From contig SVKX01000008.1 of NCBI GenBank assembly GCA_015068225.1, forward strand, positions 1 through 58,870: a stretch of 58,870 nt of DNA, given 5' to 3'. The notes below the pieces were generated by a model that did no database searches, was not told where the DNA came from, and saw only the letters and a list, made by a program, of their open reading frames with translations. The position numbers and the translations under genes are program-made. The DNA is from Oscillospiraceae bacterium (lineage in GTDB: Bacteria > Bacillota > Clostridia > Oscillospirales > Oscillospiraceae). Shown here one piece after another: positions 7,814 through 14,251 of the stretch. How positions within the stretch are numbered: the stretch's first letter is position 1; each line of letters starts with the position of its first letter.

Positions 7814-8155
7814 ATGCTGGGATCACGGATCGCAGCGTTGCGGCGCAGAGCCGGATTGAGCCAGTCGGAGCTAGCACAGCGGCTTCGGATCAGCCCCAGT
7901 GCGGTGGGCATGTACGAACAGGGACGACGGGAGCCGGCGGTGGAGACGCTGCTGGCAATGGCCCGGGTCTTTGATGTTACCATGGACTATTTGCTGACCG
8001 GAGCAGAGCAGGAAGGCAAGGAAGAGCAGCCGGTTTCCCAGACCCTGACCGACGCGGTGATCCAGACAGAGGAGATGCTGTGCCGTCGGGGCAGGAGACC
8101 CTTTTCCCGGCAGGAGCTGGCGGTGCTGCTGGCGGCCATGCTGATAGAGGGTTGA
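7814..8155 (+). CDS. XRE-family transcriptional regulator (113 aa)
   Basis: The N-terminal 60 residues are a Cro/C1-type helix-turn-helix: RIAALRRRAGLSQSELAQRL, then SPSAVGMYEQGRREP as the recognition region. The C-terminal 50 residues are basic and helical with no recognised effector domain. AGAGGTGG lies nine bases before the ATG. The gene is transcribed away from the three-gene zinc-ribbon/sigma-like operon, with about 210 bases between them, so it may control that operon and itself. A near-consensus TATACT at about 7774 could be its -10 element, but no good -35 was found. tadA follows after 48 bases and might be read through. Confidence 0.88.
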   Translation: MLGSRIAALRRRAGLSQSELAQRLRISPSAVGMYEQGRREPAVETLLAMARVFDVTMDYLLTGAEQEGKEEQPVSQTLTDAVIQTEEMLCRRGRRPFSRQELAVLLAAMLIEG

Positions 8156-8203
8156 CGGCAGGGCTTTTTATGGGGTAAGATAGAGAAAAAGGAGGCGAAA
8201 GCC

Positions 8204-8686
8204 GTGGAAGATCTGATATTTATGGATGAGGCCCTGAAGCTGGCCCGGGAGGCAGCAGCGGAAGGGGAGGTTCCCGTGGGCTGCGTGATCGTGCGGCAGG
8301 GAAAAATTGTTGGCAGAGGCCGCAACCGCCGGGAGACCGGCAAATCCGCCCTTGCCCATGCGGAGATCGAGGCCATCGGTGAAGCCTGCCGGACTCTGGG
8401 AGGTTGGCGGCTGTGGGACTGTACATTATATGTGACGCTGGAGCCCTGCCCCATGTGCGCCGGCGCCATCGTCAATGCCCGGATCCCCCGGGTGGTCTTT
8501 GGCGCGTTGGATAAAAAATGCGGCGCCTGCGGCTCGGTGTGCGATCTGTTTTCCATGGATTTTAACCATCATCCGGCGGTGCAGAGCGGTGTCCGGCAGG
8601 AAGAAGCGGCGGAGCTGCTACAGGAATTTTTCCGGAATCTGCGGCTTGAGCTGTCCAGCCGGCCTAAGTGGAAACGACCGGAATAA
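8204..8686 (+). CDS. tadA: tRNA-specific adenosine(34) deaminase
   Basis: TadA converts adenosine-34 of tRNA-Arg(ACG) to inosine and is essential for reading CGU/CGC/CGA codons. The zinc site is clear: HAE at 52-54, with the catalytic glutamate, and PCPMC at 81-85. The length of 160 residues is normal for the bacterial enzyme. An AAGGAGG site lies nine bases upstream of the ATG at 8204. In many Firmicutes the signal recognition particle RNA and dnaX follow tadA; here only 80 bases separate it from spoIIP and no SRP RNA was seen. Confidence 0.96.
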   Translation: MEDLIFMDEALKLAREAAAEGEVPVGCVIVRQGKIVGRGRNRRETGKSALAHAEIEAIGEACRTLGGWRLWDCTLYVTLEPCPMCAGAIVNARIPRVVFGALDKKCGACGSVCDLFSMDFNHHPAVQSGVRQEEAAELLQEFFRNLRLELSSRPKWKRPE

Positions 8687-8692
8687 GCCGCA

Positions 8693-8759
8693 GCCTCCCA
8701 AGGGACAAATTTCGAGGTTTTTGCTGTTTTTCGACAGGCTGGATCGGGTTATGGGAGGC
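8693..8759 (+). promoter_or_regulatory. Possible ribosome-site-sequestering stem before spoIIP
   Basis: GCCTCCCA at 8693-8700 is the exact reverse complement of TGGGAGGC at 8752-8759, which contains the GGGAGG ribosome site of spoIIP. If paired in the mRNA, the site would be closed by an 8-bp stem with a 51-base loop. Pairing is seen in sequence; regulation is inferred. Confidence 0.4.
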
Positions 8760-8766
8760 GTTACAT

Positions 8767-9786
8767 ATGGATCATCATCAAAAAATCATCCGGGCAAGCG
8801 CGGCAGCGCTGATCCTGGCAATATCCCTCCGCCTGTTCGGCGGGGGGATTTTGAATCCTCTGGCAGCGGTGCTGCAAAAATCGGCGGTACAGTCTTTTCT
8901 GATCTACTTGCAGACAGGGCGGGTGGTTCGGCATCCTCAGCCGGAAACAGCGCCGCCGGAACAGACCCTTCCTCCTACGGAAGCTACGAAGCCCACCATC
9001 CCCCACGCCACCCGGCCGGAGGAATTGCAGAAACCCGGCTTTTCTTCTGAAGATCTGGAGCTTTTGTCCGTGCTCTACCGCTGCGATTACAGGCCGGATC
9101 TGGAGCCACTGATGGCTGCGCCCCTGAACTGGGACCTGACCGGTGATGCCCCTACGGTGCTCATCATCCATACCCATGCCACGGAAAGCTATACGAAATC
9201 CCCTGGAGAGGACTATGAGGAGACTGTCTCCTATCGGACGCTGGACGACCGGTATAACATGGTCTCCATTGGCGCCGAGGTGGCAAGGGTGCTGACTGCC
9301 GGCGGCGTTTCCGTCCTCCATGATGGCGGCTACCACGATTATCCGTCCTACAATGGCTCCTATGCCAATGCCCGGATGACCATCCAGGAGTATCTGCGGC
9401 AGTACCCGTCCATTCAGCTGGTGCTGGATATCCATCGGGATGCCTCTGACGGCAGCGATGGCAGCCAGCTTTCCACCTCCGCCACTGTGGGCGGGCAGCC
9501 GTCTTCCCAGCTGCTGGTGATGGTGGGGACAGATGCACAAGGAAATTACCATCCAAACTGGCAGACCAATCTCGCCCTTGCACTGAAGCTCTCCGCCCAG
9601 CTGGAGCGGGCGGATCCGGGGGTGACCCGTCCGGTGACATTGCGGGGGGAGCGGTTCAATACCGATCTGACTGCCGGCAGCCTGCTTATTGAGGTAGGGG
9701 CTGCGGGGGATACCCACAGTCAGGCGATCCTGGCGGCAAACGCGCTGGCAAGGGGCATTCTGGCGCTGGCAAAGGGTACACAGTAA
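8767..9786 (+). CDS. spoIIP: Stage II sporulation protein P (peptidoglycan amidase/endopeptidase)
   Basis: SpoIIP is a membrane-anchored cell-wall hydrolase that works with SpoIID and SpoIIM to thin septal peptidoglycan during engulfment of the forespore. The 339-residue protein has one N-terminal hydrophobic segment (about 8-30), a proline-rich linker (about 60-85) and the SpoIIP domain from about 125. Conserved blocks are IIHTHATESY near 132-141 and LDIHRDA near 220-226, both containing candidate zinc-binding histidines. The ATG at 8767 has GGGAGG eight bases upstream; the longer frame from 8668 overlaps tadA and is rejected. It supports a spore-forming ancestry. Confidence 0.95.
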   Translation: MDHHQKIIRASAAALILAISLRLFGGGILNPLAAVLQKSAVQSFLIYLQTGRVVRHPQPETAPPEQTLPPTEATKPTIPHATRPEELQKPGFSSEDLELLSVLYRCDYRPDLEPLMAAPLNWDLTGDAPTVLIIHTHATESYTKSPGEDYEETVSYRTLDDRYNMVSIGAEVARVLTAGGVSVLHDGGYHDYPSYNGSYANARMTIQEYLRQYPSIQLVLDIHRDASDGSDGSQLSTSATVGGQPSSQLLVMVGTDAQGNYHPNWQTNLALALKLSAQLERADPGVTRPVTLRGERFNTDLTAGSLLIEVGAAGDTHSQAILAANALARGILALAKGTQ

Positions 9787-9815
9787 AAATTTTTTGAAAA
9801 AAATAAAAAAACCTG

Positions 9816-9844
9816 TTGACAGACGCAGATCGACATGCTATACT
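9816..9844 (+). promoter_or_regulatory. Strong sigma-A promoter of the PerR-like redox operon
   Basis: A perfect TTGACA, a 17-base spacer and TATACT lie 48 bases before the regulator start, with the palindromic box immediately downstream. Confidence 0.88.
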
Positions 9845-9855
9845 CTAGATGTAAA

Positions 9856-9870
9856 TAAGAATTATTCTTA
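9856..9870 (+). promoter_or_regulatory. Fur/PerR-type operator
   Basis: TAAGAATTATTCTTA is a perfect 7-1-7 palindrome, the architecture of Fur and PerR boxes. It lies 11 bases after the -10 element, so bound repressor would block transcription start. The regulator is encoded next, which points to autoregulation. Confidence 0.85.
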
Positions 9871-9891
9871 AATAAAACACAGGAGGTCGCT

Positions 9892-10302
9892 ATGGAAGCA
9901 TCTGCCAAACGTTTTCGCAAGCGCGACGCGATCCTGACCTGCCTGCGGCAAACCACAGCGCACCCTTCCGCCGAATGGGTATACGCCCAGCTGAAGCCGG
10001 AGATCCCAGACCTTTCTCTGGGTACGGTGTACCGGAATCTGGCGCTGTTCAAGGAGCAGGGGCTGATCACCAGCCTCGGCACCGTCAAAGGCGTGGAAAG
10101 GTTTGACGGCAATACCGATCCCCATGTCCACTACATCTGCGGCAGCTGCGGCGGAGTGCTGGATCTTAAGGAAATCGCCGTACCCCAGGAGCTGAGCGCA
10201 CAGGCCGCCCAATGCAGCGGTGGCGAGGTGACCGGCTGCCAGCTGACCTTTACCGGGGTCTGCACAAAATGTCAAAATAAAAATCAGGAGGAAAAGTCAT
10301 GA
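9892..10302 (+). CDS. Fur-family regulator, probably PerR-type peroxide sensor
   Basis: The 136-residue protein has the Fur layout: a winged helix at about 1-75 containing [11 protein letters not shown] and [13 protein letters not shown], a hinge, and a dimerisation domain with [10 protein letters not shown] at 78-87 and VCTKC at 123-127. These two CxxC pairs bind structural zinc, and the HVH cluster belongs to the regulatory metal site. The downstream genes encode rubredoxin, rubrerythrin and desulforedoxin-type proteins rather than iron transporters, which favours PerR over Fur or Zur. AGGAGG lies seven bases before the ATG. The stop overlaps the rubredoxin start in ATGA. Confidence 0.88.
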   Translation: MEASAKRFRKRDAILTCLRQTTAHPSAEWVYAQLKPEIPDLSLGTVYRNLALFKEQGLITSLGTVKGVERFDGNTDPHVHYICGSCGGVLDLKEIAVPQELSAQAAQCSGGEVTGCQLTFTGVCTKCQNKNQEEKS

Positions 10303-10418
10303 AAAAGTTTGTATGCACCGTCTGCGGTTATGTTTATGAGGGCGACGAGCTCCCCGAAGATTACGAGTGCCCCCTCTGCGGCGTTGGTCCTGACCTGTTC
10401 GAAGAAGAGCAGGAGTAA
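10299..10418 (+). CDS. Minimal rubredoxin (39 aa)
   Basis: This frame encodes only 39 residues: VCTVCGY near the N-terminus and ECPLCGVG further on, the two cysteine knuckles that bind one iron. Ordinary rubredoxin is about 52 residues; the loop between the knuckles is shortened here, as in the rubredoxin domains attached to rubrerythrins. AGGAGG lies just upstream and the ATG overlaps the regulator stop (ATGA), so translation is coupled. It probably donates electrons to the rubrerythrin encoded 39 bases later. The start and cysteine pattern are seen; the partner is inferred. Confidence 0.88.
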   Translation: MKKFVCTVCGYVYEGDELPEDYECPLCGVGPDLFEEEQE

Positions 10419-10456
10419 AATAAAAAACAAAACACATATATTTGGAGGAAATAATT

Positions 10457-11050
10457 ATGAAGAAGTTTGTATGTTCTGTTTGTGGTTACGTTCACACTGC
10501 TGAGGAGCTGGATGCCGATTTCCGCTGCCCCGTCTGCAAGGTCCCCGCTTCCAAGTTTGTAGAGCAGAAGGGCGAGCAAAGATTAGCTGCTGTTCATGAG
10601 TACGGCGTCTACGGCCAGACCGTGAAGAACAACCCCGACATCTCCGAGGAAGACAAGAAGTATATCTTCGACCAGCTCATGGCCAATTTCAACGGCGAGT
10701 GCTCCGAAGTTGGTATGTACCTGTGCATGGCCCGGATCGCCCATCGTGAGGGCTATCCCGAGATCGGCCTGTACTGGGAGAAGGCTGCCTGGGAAGAGGC
10801 TGAGCATGCTGCCAAGTTCGCCGAGCTGCTGGGCGAGGATCTGGAGCCCAACATGAAGGCTACCACCAAGGACAATCTGGCATGGCGCGTGGACTGTGAG
10901 TTCGGCGCTACCCAGGGCAAGTTCGATCTGGCCTCCTGCGCCAAGAAGAACGGCCTCGATGCTATCCACGACACCGTCCATGAGATGGCTCGCGACGAGG
11001 CTCGCCACGGCGTCGCCCTGAAGGGTCTGCTGGAGCGTTACTTCAAGTAA
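10457..11050 (+). CDS. rbr: Rubrerythrin with N-terminal rubredoxin domain (reverse type)
   Basis: Rubrerythrin reduces hydrogen peroxide to water at a di-iron centre, protecting anaerobes in the cytosol. The 197-residue protein has the rubredoxin domain first (cysteines at 6, 9, 24 and 27), then the ferritin-like four-helix bundle with the iron-ligand motifs EEAEH near 115 and DEARH near 180. This order is the reverse of classic rubrerythrin and matches the oxygen-inducible reverse rubrerythrins of Clostridium. Codon choice is the highly expressed type. TTGGAGGAAAT precedes the ATG at 10457. A strong terminator follows the stop by 22 bases. Confidence 0.95.
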   Translation: MKKFVCSVCGYVHTAEELDADFRCPVCKVPASKFVEQKGEQRLAAVHEYGVYGQTVKNNPDISEEDKKYIFDQLMANFNGECSEVGMYLCMARIAHREGYPEIGLYWEKAAWEEAEHAAKFAELLGEDLEPNMKATTKDNLAWRVDCEFGATQGKFDLASCAKKNGLDAIHDTVHEMARDEARHGVALKGLLERYFK

Positions 11051-11072
11051 GAGAATAACCGACGAAATTTTG

Positions 11073-11106
11073 CCGCCGGTCTCCATACCGGAGACCGGCG
11101 GTTTTC
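11073..11106 (+). terminator. Terminator after rubrerythrin
   Basis: A perfect 12-bp stem CCGCCGGTCTCC/GGAGACCGGCGG with a 5-base loop is followed by TTTTC. The next redox gene starts 21 bases further on, so it may be read at a reduced level by readthrough. Confidence 0.85.
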
Positions 11107-11127
11107 TATGAAAAGGAGTGTTGTATT

Positions 11128-11457
11128 ATGAAAATTCGCATTGATAAAGATGTTGTGACCTTTACCCCTGAGCATGCTGCCGAGGCGGCAGAGCTGGAAG
11201 CCCTGTGGATCAAGATGGGTAACTGCGTAGGCGAAAACAAGGCTCTGGAGCCCATCGGTGTCTATCTGCCCTCTGAGAACAAGACCGCTACATTCCACAT
11301 TGCGGGCTTGAGCGAGGAAGAAAAGAAGGCTGTGCCGGAGATCCGCGCCCCCTATGATACCGATGTGTACTGCGTCACCTGCAATAAGACCGTCCATGTG
11401 AAGGCCGGTGAGGTGGTTCCCTTCTGCTGCGGCCGCCTGATGGAGATCCTGGACTAA
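11128..11457 (+). CDS. Desulforedoxin-like domain protein with novel N-terminal domain (109 aa)
   Basis: The C-terminal 30 residues are a desulforedoxin fold: YCVTC at 81-85 and a vicinal FCCGRLM pair at 99-105, which give the CxxC and CC ligands of an Fe(SCys)4 centre. The first 75 residues match no family I recognise and lack the histidine-rich iron site of superoxide reductase. The protein is thus not a normal desulfoferrodoxin. AAAGGAG precedes the ATG. Its stop overlaps the start of the 50-residue gene (TAATG), so the pair are translationally coupled. A redox role in the same oxygen-defence cluster is inferred from position. Confidence 0.82.
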   Translation: MKIRIDKDVVTFTPEHAAEAAELEALWIKMGNCVGENKALEPIGVYLPSENKTATFHIAGLSEEEKKAVPEIRAPYDTDVYCVTCNKTVHVKAGEVVPFCCGRLMEILD

Positions 11458-11609
11458 TGGAAATGGAGCTGAAAAGCGGATTGATTTCCGTGGTGCGGGC
11501 AGAGAAAGAATGTGATGTCTATTGCCCCATCTGCCATAAGGTCCTGCATGTAGAGGAAGGCCAGGTCATCCCCCGCTGCTGCGGCAAAGTGATGGAGATC
11601 CAGAATTGA
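11457..11609 (+). CDS. Desulforedoxin-like small protein (50 aa)
   Basis: The frame encodes 50 residues with YCPIC at 22-26 and RCCGKVM at 40-46, the same CxxC/CC iron site as the preceding gene. The two C-terminal domains are close to each other over the last 30 residues, so one is probably a duplication of the other. The ATG at 11457 shares its A with the TAA of the preceding gene. It is short and easily missed. Function as an electron carrier is inferred. Confidence 0.82.
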   Translation: MEMELKSGLISVVRAEKECDVYCPICHKVLHVEEGQVIPRCCGKVMEIQN

Positions 11610-11627
11610 TTCAAATTCTAAAAAACA

Positions 11628-11654
11628 GCCCGCGCTGCATTTTTGCAGCGCGGG
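11628..11654 (+). terminator. Bidirectional terminator between redox cluster and XRE gene
   Basis: A perfect 12-bp stem GCCCGCGCTGCA/TGCAGCGCGGGC with a short T-rich loop. On the plus strand it runs into AGATTTATT, on the minus strand into TGTTTTT, so it serves the convergent XRE gene best. Confidence 0.82.
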
Positions 11655-11659
11655 CAGAT

Positions 11660-11887
11660 TTATTGTTGGGTCTCTTTTTCAATGGCGGCAAGGAGCATAC
11701 TGGGTTTTACACCCAGCGCCTCTGCAATTTTGTAAAAGGTTTCCAGCGTGGGTTTTCGTTGACCGCGCTCAATAGCACTTAGATGCGTACGCCCGATACC
11801 GGCAAGACCGCTGATAAGCTCCTGGGACTTTCCCTGCTGCTCCCGAATTCGCTGAATGACACTTCCGACAATCTCTGCGTCCAACAT
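11660..11887 (-). CDS. XRE-family regulator (75 aa) of an A+T-rich islet
   Basis: A compact Cro/C1 protein made almost only of a helix-turn-helix: IQRIREQQGKSQELISGLAG, then GRTHLSAIERGQRKPTLETFYKIAEAL. Single-domain regulators of this kind control restriction-modification, toxin-antitoxin or phage genes. The ATG at 11887 has AGGAGAG 9-15 bases upstream; the longer frame to 11956 is rejected. A perfect inverted repeat overlaps its ribosome site and leader. It is divergent from an 83-residue protein with a strong promoter, which may be its target. Confidence 0.88.
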   Translation of the reverse strand: MLDAEIVGSVIQRIREQQGKSQELISGLAGIGRTHLSAIERGQRKPTLETFYKIAEALGVKPSMLLAAIEKETQQ

Positions 11888-11899
11888 AGCCTCACTCTC

Positions 11900-11919
11900 C
11901 TTACACAAACTAGTGTAAG
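11900..11919. promoter_or_regulatory. Candidate operator between XRE gene and 83-aa gene
   Basis: CTTACAC and GTGTAAG form a perfect 7-bp inverted repeat with a 6-base spacer. It lies 12-32 bases upstream of the XRE start, next to the ribosome site, as expected for autorepression. Binding is inferred. Confidence 0.6.
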
Positions 11920-11949
11920 GGAAAAAGCAGTGTTTTATGAACACATATG

Positions 11950-11978
11950 TTGTCAAATGAATACAAATGTGTTATAAT
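11950..11978 (+). promoter_or_regulatory. Sigma-A promoter of the 83-aa gene
   Basis: TTGTCA, a 17-base spacer and TATAAT lie 23 bases before the start codon, giving a very short leader that just contains the ribosome site GAGGTGAGGA. Confidence 0.75.
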
Positions 11979-12001
11979 AATCACATTGAGGTGAGGATGA
12001 T

Positions 12002-12253
12002 TTGGCAATTTTATTTCCTGTGATCATAACAACCGAAAAGGCTTTGGAAAATGCGTTGTCGGAAAAGTATGGTGTGATCTATATTGATGACTCTCTGTAT
12101 GCACAGAATGCACAGTGGGTACAAAAGAGCATGAATAATCAGGGCTATTCTCTTGCGGAAAAGAAAGGTCTGCACGGGGTGTTTTACATAAGAAAAGGTG
12201 AAGGTATTTCTCCGTCCGTAAAAGATATATATGATCCTTTTCAGATACTATGA
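12002..12253 (+). CDS. Hypothetical protein, TTG start (83 aa)
   Basis: No family was recognised. The 83 residues read as an alpha/beta mix (FPVIITTEKALENAL; VIYIDDSL) with no membrane segment, zinc ligand or signal peptide. The start is TTG at 12002, chosen because GAGGTGAGGA lies six bases upstream and the ATG three bases before it is out of frame and hits a stop quickly. A+T content is higher than in the neighbouring core genes. It is divergent from a single-domain XRE regulator and is followed within eight bases by a MITE-like repeat, so it is probably accessory DNA. A toxin or immunity role is possible but has no direct support. Confidence 0.65.
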   Translation: MAILFPVIITTEKALENALSEKYGVIYIDDSLYAQNAQWVQKSMNNQGYSLAEKKGLHGVFYIRKGEGISPSVKDIYDPFQIL

Positions 12254-12260
12254 GCGAAAA

Positions 12261-12447
12261 GCCTCCCTCTGACGAGGGCAGATTCCCCCGTTATCGGGGG
12301 AAATGTCCGCGAAGCGGACAAAAGGGGCACGGGCCCGGCAGGGCGTGGCGCGGCGCAAGCCGTGACGAAGGGAGAGAAACAAGCAGAGAAAAGTCTCTCC
12401 CCCAGTCTTTTGCTTCGCAAAATCCAGCCCCCTCGTCAGAGGGGGCC
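12261..12447. repeat. MITE-like non-coding repeat with terminal inverted repeats
   Basis: The element begins GCCTCCCTCTGACGAGGG and ends CCCTCGTCAGAGGGGGCC; the two ends pair over about 16 of 18 positions. Inside are further short palindromes, including TCCCCCGTTATCGGGGGA, TGTCCGCGAAGCGGACA and a GGGAGAGA...TCTCTCCC pair. The 187-base length and lack of a transposase fit a MITE or REP-type element. An open frame running through it is judged non-coding. Only one copy of this type is present in the window. Confidence 0.75.
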
Positions 12448-12479
12448 ATTCTTCAGGACTGCATTTTTCAAAAGTCTAA

Positions 12480-12501
12480 CAGGGCCACTTTTGCGGCCCT
12501 G
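12480..12501 (-). terminator. Terminator of the 118-aa membrane protein gene
   Basis: On the minus strand CAGGGCC and GGCCCTG pair around an 8-base loop, followed by TTAGACTTTT. Confidence 0.7.
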
Positions 12502-12506
12502 CTTGT

Positions 12507-12863
12507 TTAGTTCTCCGGTTTTGCCAGGGAGTCATGCTTGCTGGTTAAGTAACTGCTTTTGCTAATACCGCACACACAGGAGGAAACATACGGGGCATTT
12601 TCCCGCCCGCAGGAACAGAGCCATCCGCTGTTGACAGGCGATGACGGGGAAGCGGCATTACCGGCGGAGGAATAATTCGGCTTATTCCACCAGATGTTCT
12701 GGGGTTTGGCGCAGGCGGCAACAAAAGCGAACAGCCCAAAGAAAAATCCCCACCAGAACCAGTTGGTATAATAGCCCTTACTGCGGATGACAGAATGGGT
12801 TACCCATCCCCAAAAAATTCCCCGGCCAATTGACACCAACAGCGCAATGATCAGCTTATCCAT
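12507..12863 (-). CDS. Small membrane protein with C-terminal CxC zinc ribbon (118 aa)
   Basis: Function is not recognised. Residues 4-24 and 32-51 are hydrophobic and aromatic-rich (NWFWWGFFFGLFAF), giving two likely membrane helices. After a Ser/Pro/Asn-rich linker, residues 82-98 carry CSC and CVC pairs that could bind zinc. The ATG at 12863 has AAGGGGG upstream, and the promoter 29 bases further up fixes this start over the longer frame. The plan resembles the 126-residue protein near 6.6 kb, though the cysteine spacing differs. It forms a single-gene unit within the A+T-rich islet. Confidence 0.75.
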   Translation of the reverse strand: MDKLIIALLVSIGRGIFWGWVTHSVIRSKGYYTNWFWWGFFFGLFAFVAACAKPQNIWWNKPNYSSAGNAASPSSPVNSGWLCSCGRENAPYVSSCVCGISKSSYLTSKHDSLAKPEN

Positions 12864-12891
12864 AGTAATACCCCCTTTTGACTGTGCAATA

Positions 12892-12920
12892 ATTATATCA
12901 TACATATAACAATTCTGCAA
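12892..12920 (-). promoter_or_regulatory. Sigma-A promoter of the 118-aa membrane protein gene
   Basis: On the minus strand TTGCAG, a 17-base spacer and TATAAT lie 29 bases before the start codon. Confidence 0.78.
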
Positions 12921-12958
12921 GTACAAAATTAGGCTTTATCTTTTTGTCAAAGCGATGT

Positions 12959-14107
12959 TTATTCCCCAAAAAAGCTGCGAATTTCGGCTTCGGTTGCTTT
13001 CAGGCTGCCCTGCTGACATTCTGCTTTTCCGCCGCCGCGACCGTTCAGTTGCTGGGTCAGTTCCTTGCCCAAGGGCCGCAGATCCACTTCCCGGCTGACC
13101 AGACAGTAGCTGTACCCGGTATCGTCACTGCCGGAAAAAACCGCCGCAAAACCCTGACAGAGCCCTGCGATCTTGTCCGCCAGCTCCCGCACAGCGGTGC
13201 CTTTCAGGGCAGGATCAAAATGCACCACATTTTTGCAGTTTACATAACTTTTTGCAATCTGGGCGTGGAGCTGCATCTGCAGGCCGGCGGAGCGGTATTT
13301 TTCCGCGGAGAGCATATCGTTCATCCGCCGGGCGGCCTCGCCGGTCTCCAGAATTCTGGCGGAAAAGGCCTGAGAGACCTGCCGGTTCTGCTCAAAGGCG
13401 GCGGTCATGTATTCCAGCGCCATCCGTCCGCAGGCCATCTCCAGCCGGATGCCCTCGTGGAATTTGACGCAGGAAAAGATCTTGATCAGCCCCACCTCGC
13501 CGGTGGCGGCCACATGGATGCCGCAGCAGGCGCAGCTGTCATACCCCGGCACCTGCACGATCCGCACCGGCCAGGGCAGCTCCCGCTTGGTGCGGTAAAA
13601 AATCCGGGGAAGTTCCTCTTTTTCCGGCGTCCAGCAGCGCAAGGGGATGTTTTCCCACACCGCCTGATTGGCTTCCCGCTCGATCCGGGCCAGATCCTCG
13701 GGGGATACCGGCCCGTCAAAATCCACGGTCATAAACTCGCCGCCGATGTGAAAGCCGGTGTTATGCCAGCCGAAGTATTTGTGGATCAGGCCGGAAACGA
13801 TATGCTCACCGGTATGCTGCTGCATGAAATCAAACCGGCGGGCGAAGTCAATCCGCCCTTCCACCGGCTGGCCCACCGTCAGCGGGGCGTCGCACAAATG
13901 GTAAATATTACCATTTTCTTCCTGCACATCGGTGACCCGGGCGTGGCCCAGCGTGCCGGTGTCACAGGGCTGACCGCCGCCCTCGGGATAAAAAGCGGTG
14001 GCGTCCAGCGTCACAAGGTAACCGCCCTTGCCCGGCTGGCAGCCGGTGACGGTGGCGGTAAAATGGCTTAGATGGCAGTCTTCATAGTAGAGCGTTCGGG
14101 TGTGCAT
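12959..14107 (-). CDS. Alanyl-tRNA editing protein (AlaX-L type)
   Basis: The 382-residue protein is a stand-alone relative of the editing half of alanyl-tRNA synthetase and would hydrolyse Ser- or Gly-tRNA-Ala. The second-additional-domain zinc site is complete: HTGEH (histidines 98 and 102) and SCACCGIH (cysteine near 195, histidine 198). An AlaRS-like barrel precedes it (DATAFYPEGGGQ at 35-46), and a DHHA1 domain with NGRGGGKAECQQGS ends the protein, which marks the long AlaX-L form. The ATG at 14107 has AGGAGG upstream; the longer frame to 14170 runs into the divergent nadE promoter area. It is a single minus-strand gene. Confidence 0.93.
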   Translation of the reverse strand: MHTRTLYYEDCHLSHFTATVTGCQPGKGGYLVTLDATAFYPEGGGQPCDTGTLGHARVTDVQEENGNIYHLCDAPLTVGQPVEGRIDFARRFDFMQQHTGEHIVSGLIHKYFGWHNTGFHIGGEFMTVDFDGPVSPEDLARIEREANQAVWENIPLRCWTPEKEELPRIFYRTKRELPWPVRIVQVPGYDSCACCGIHVAATGEVGLIKIFSCVKFHEGIRLEMACGRMALEYMTAAFEQNRQVSQAFSARILETGEAARRMNDMLSAEKYRSAGLQMQLHAQIAKSYVNCKNVVHFDPALKGTAVRELADKIAGLCQGFAAVFSGSDDTGYSYCLVSREVDLRPLGKELTQQLNGRGGGKAECQQGSLKATEAEIRSFFGE

Positions 14108-14193
14108 GGGAAAACCTCCTGAAGATGGGGTCATTTTTTCTATTGTAGCACATGATAGGCTCAATTGCAAACAGCGGCAAAGTTTGATATTTC

Positions 14194-14222
14194 TTTACAA
14201 TCCGGGCAAAACATGATATGAT
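14194..14222 (+). promoter_or_regulatory. Sigma-A promoter of nadE
   Basis: TTTACA, a 17-base spacer and TATGAT lie 30 bases ahead of the nadE start. Confidence 0.72.
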
Positions 14223-14251
14223 GACACCATAAAAATTCAGGAGGGATCTCC

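Noticed and set aside
8687..8766. Signal recognition particle RNA after tadA
   Set aside because: The gap is only 80 bases and has none of the conserved apical-loop sequence of SRP RNA; spoIIP starts straight after.
12250..12510. 86-codon frame after the 83-residue gene
   Set aside because: It lies almost wholly within the MITE-like repeat and has an Arg/Gly/Ser composition typical of translated palindromes.
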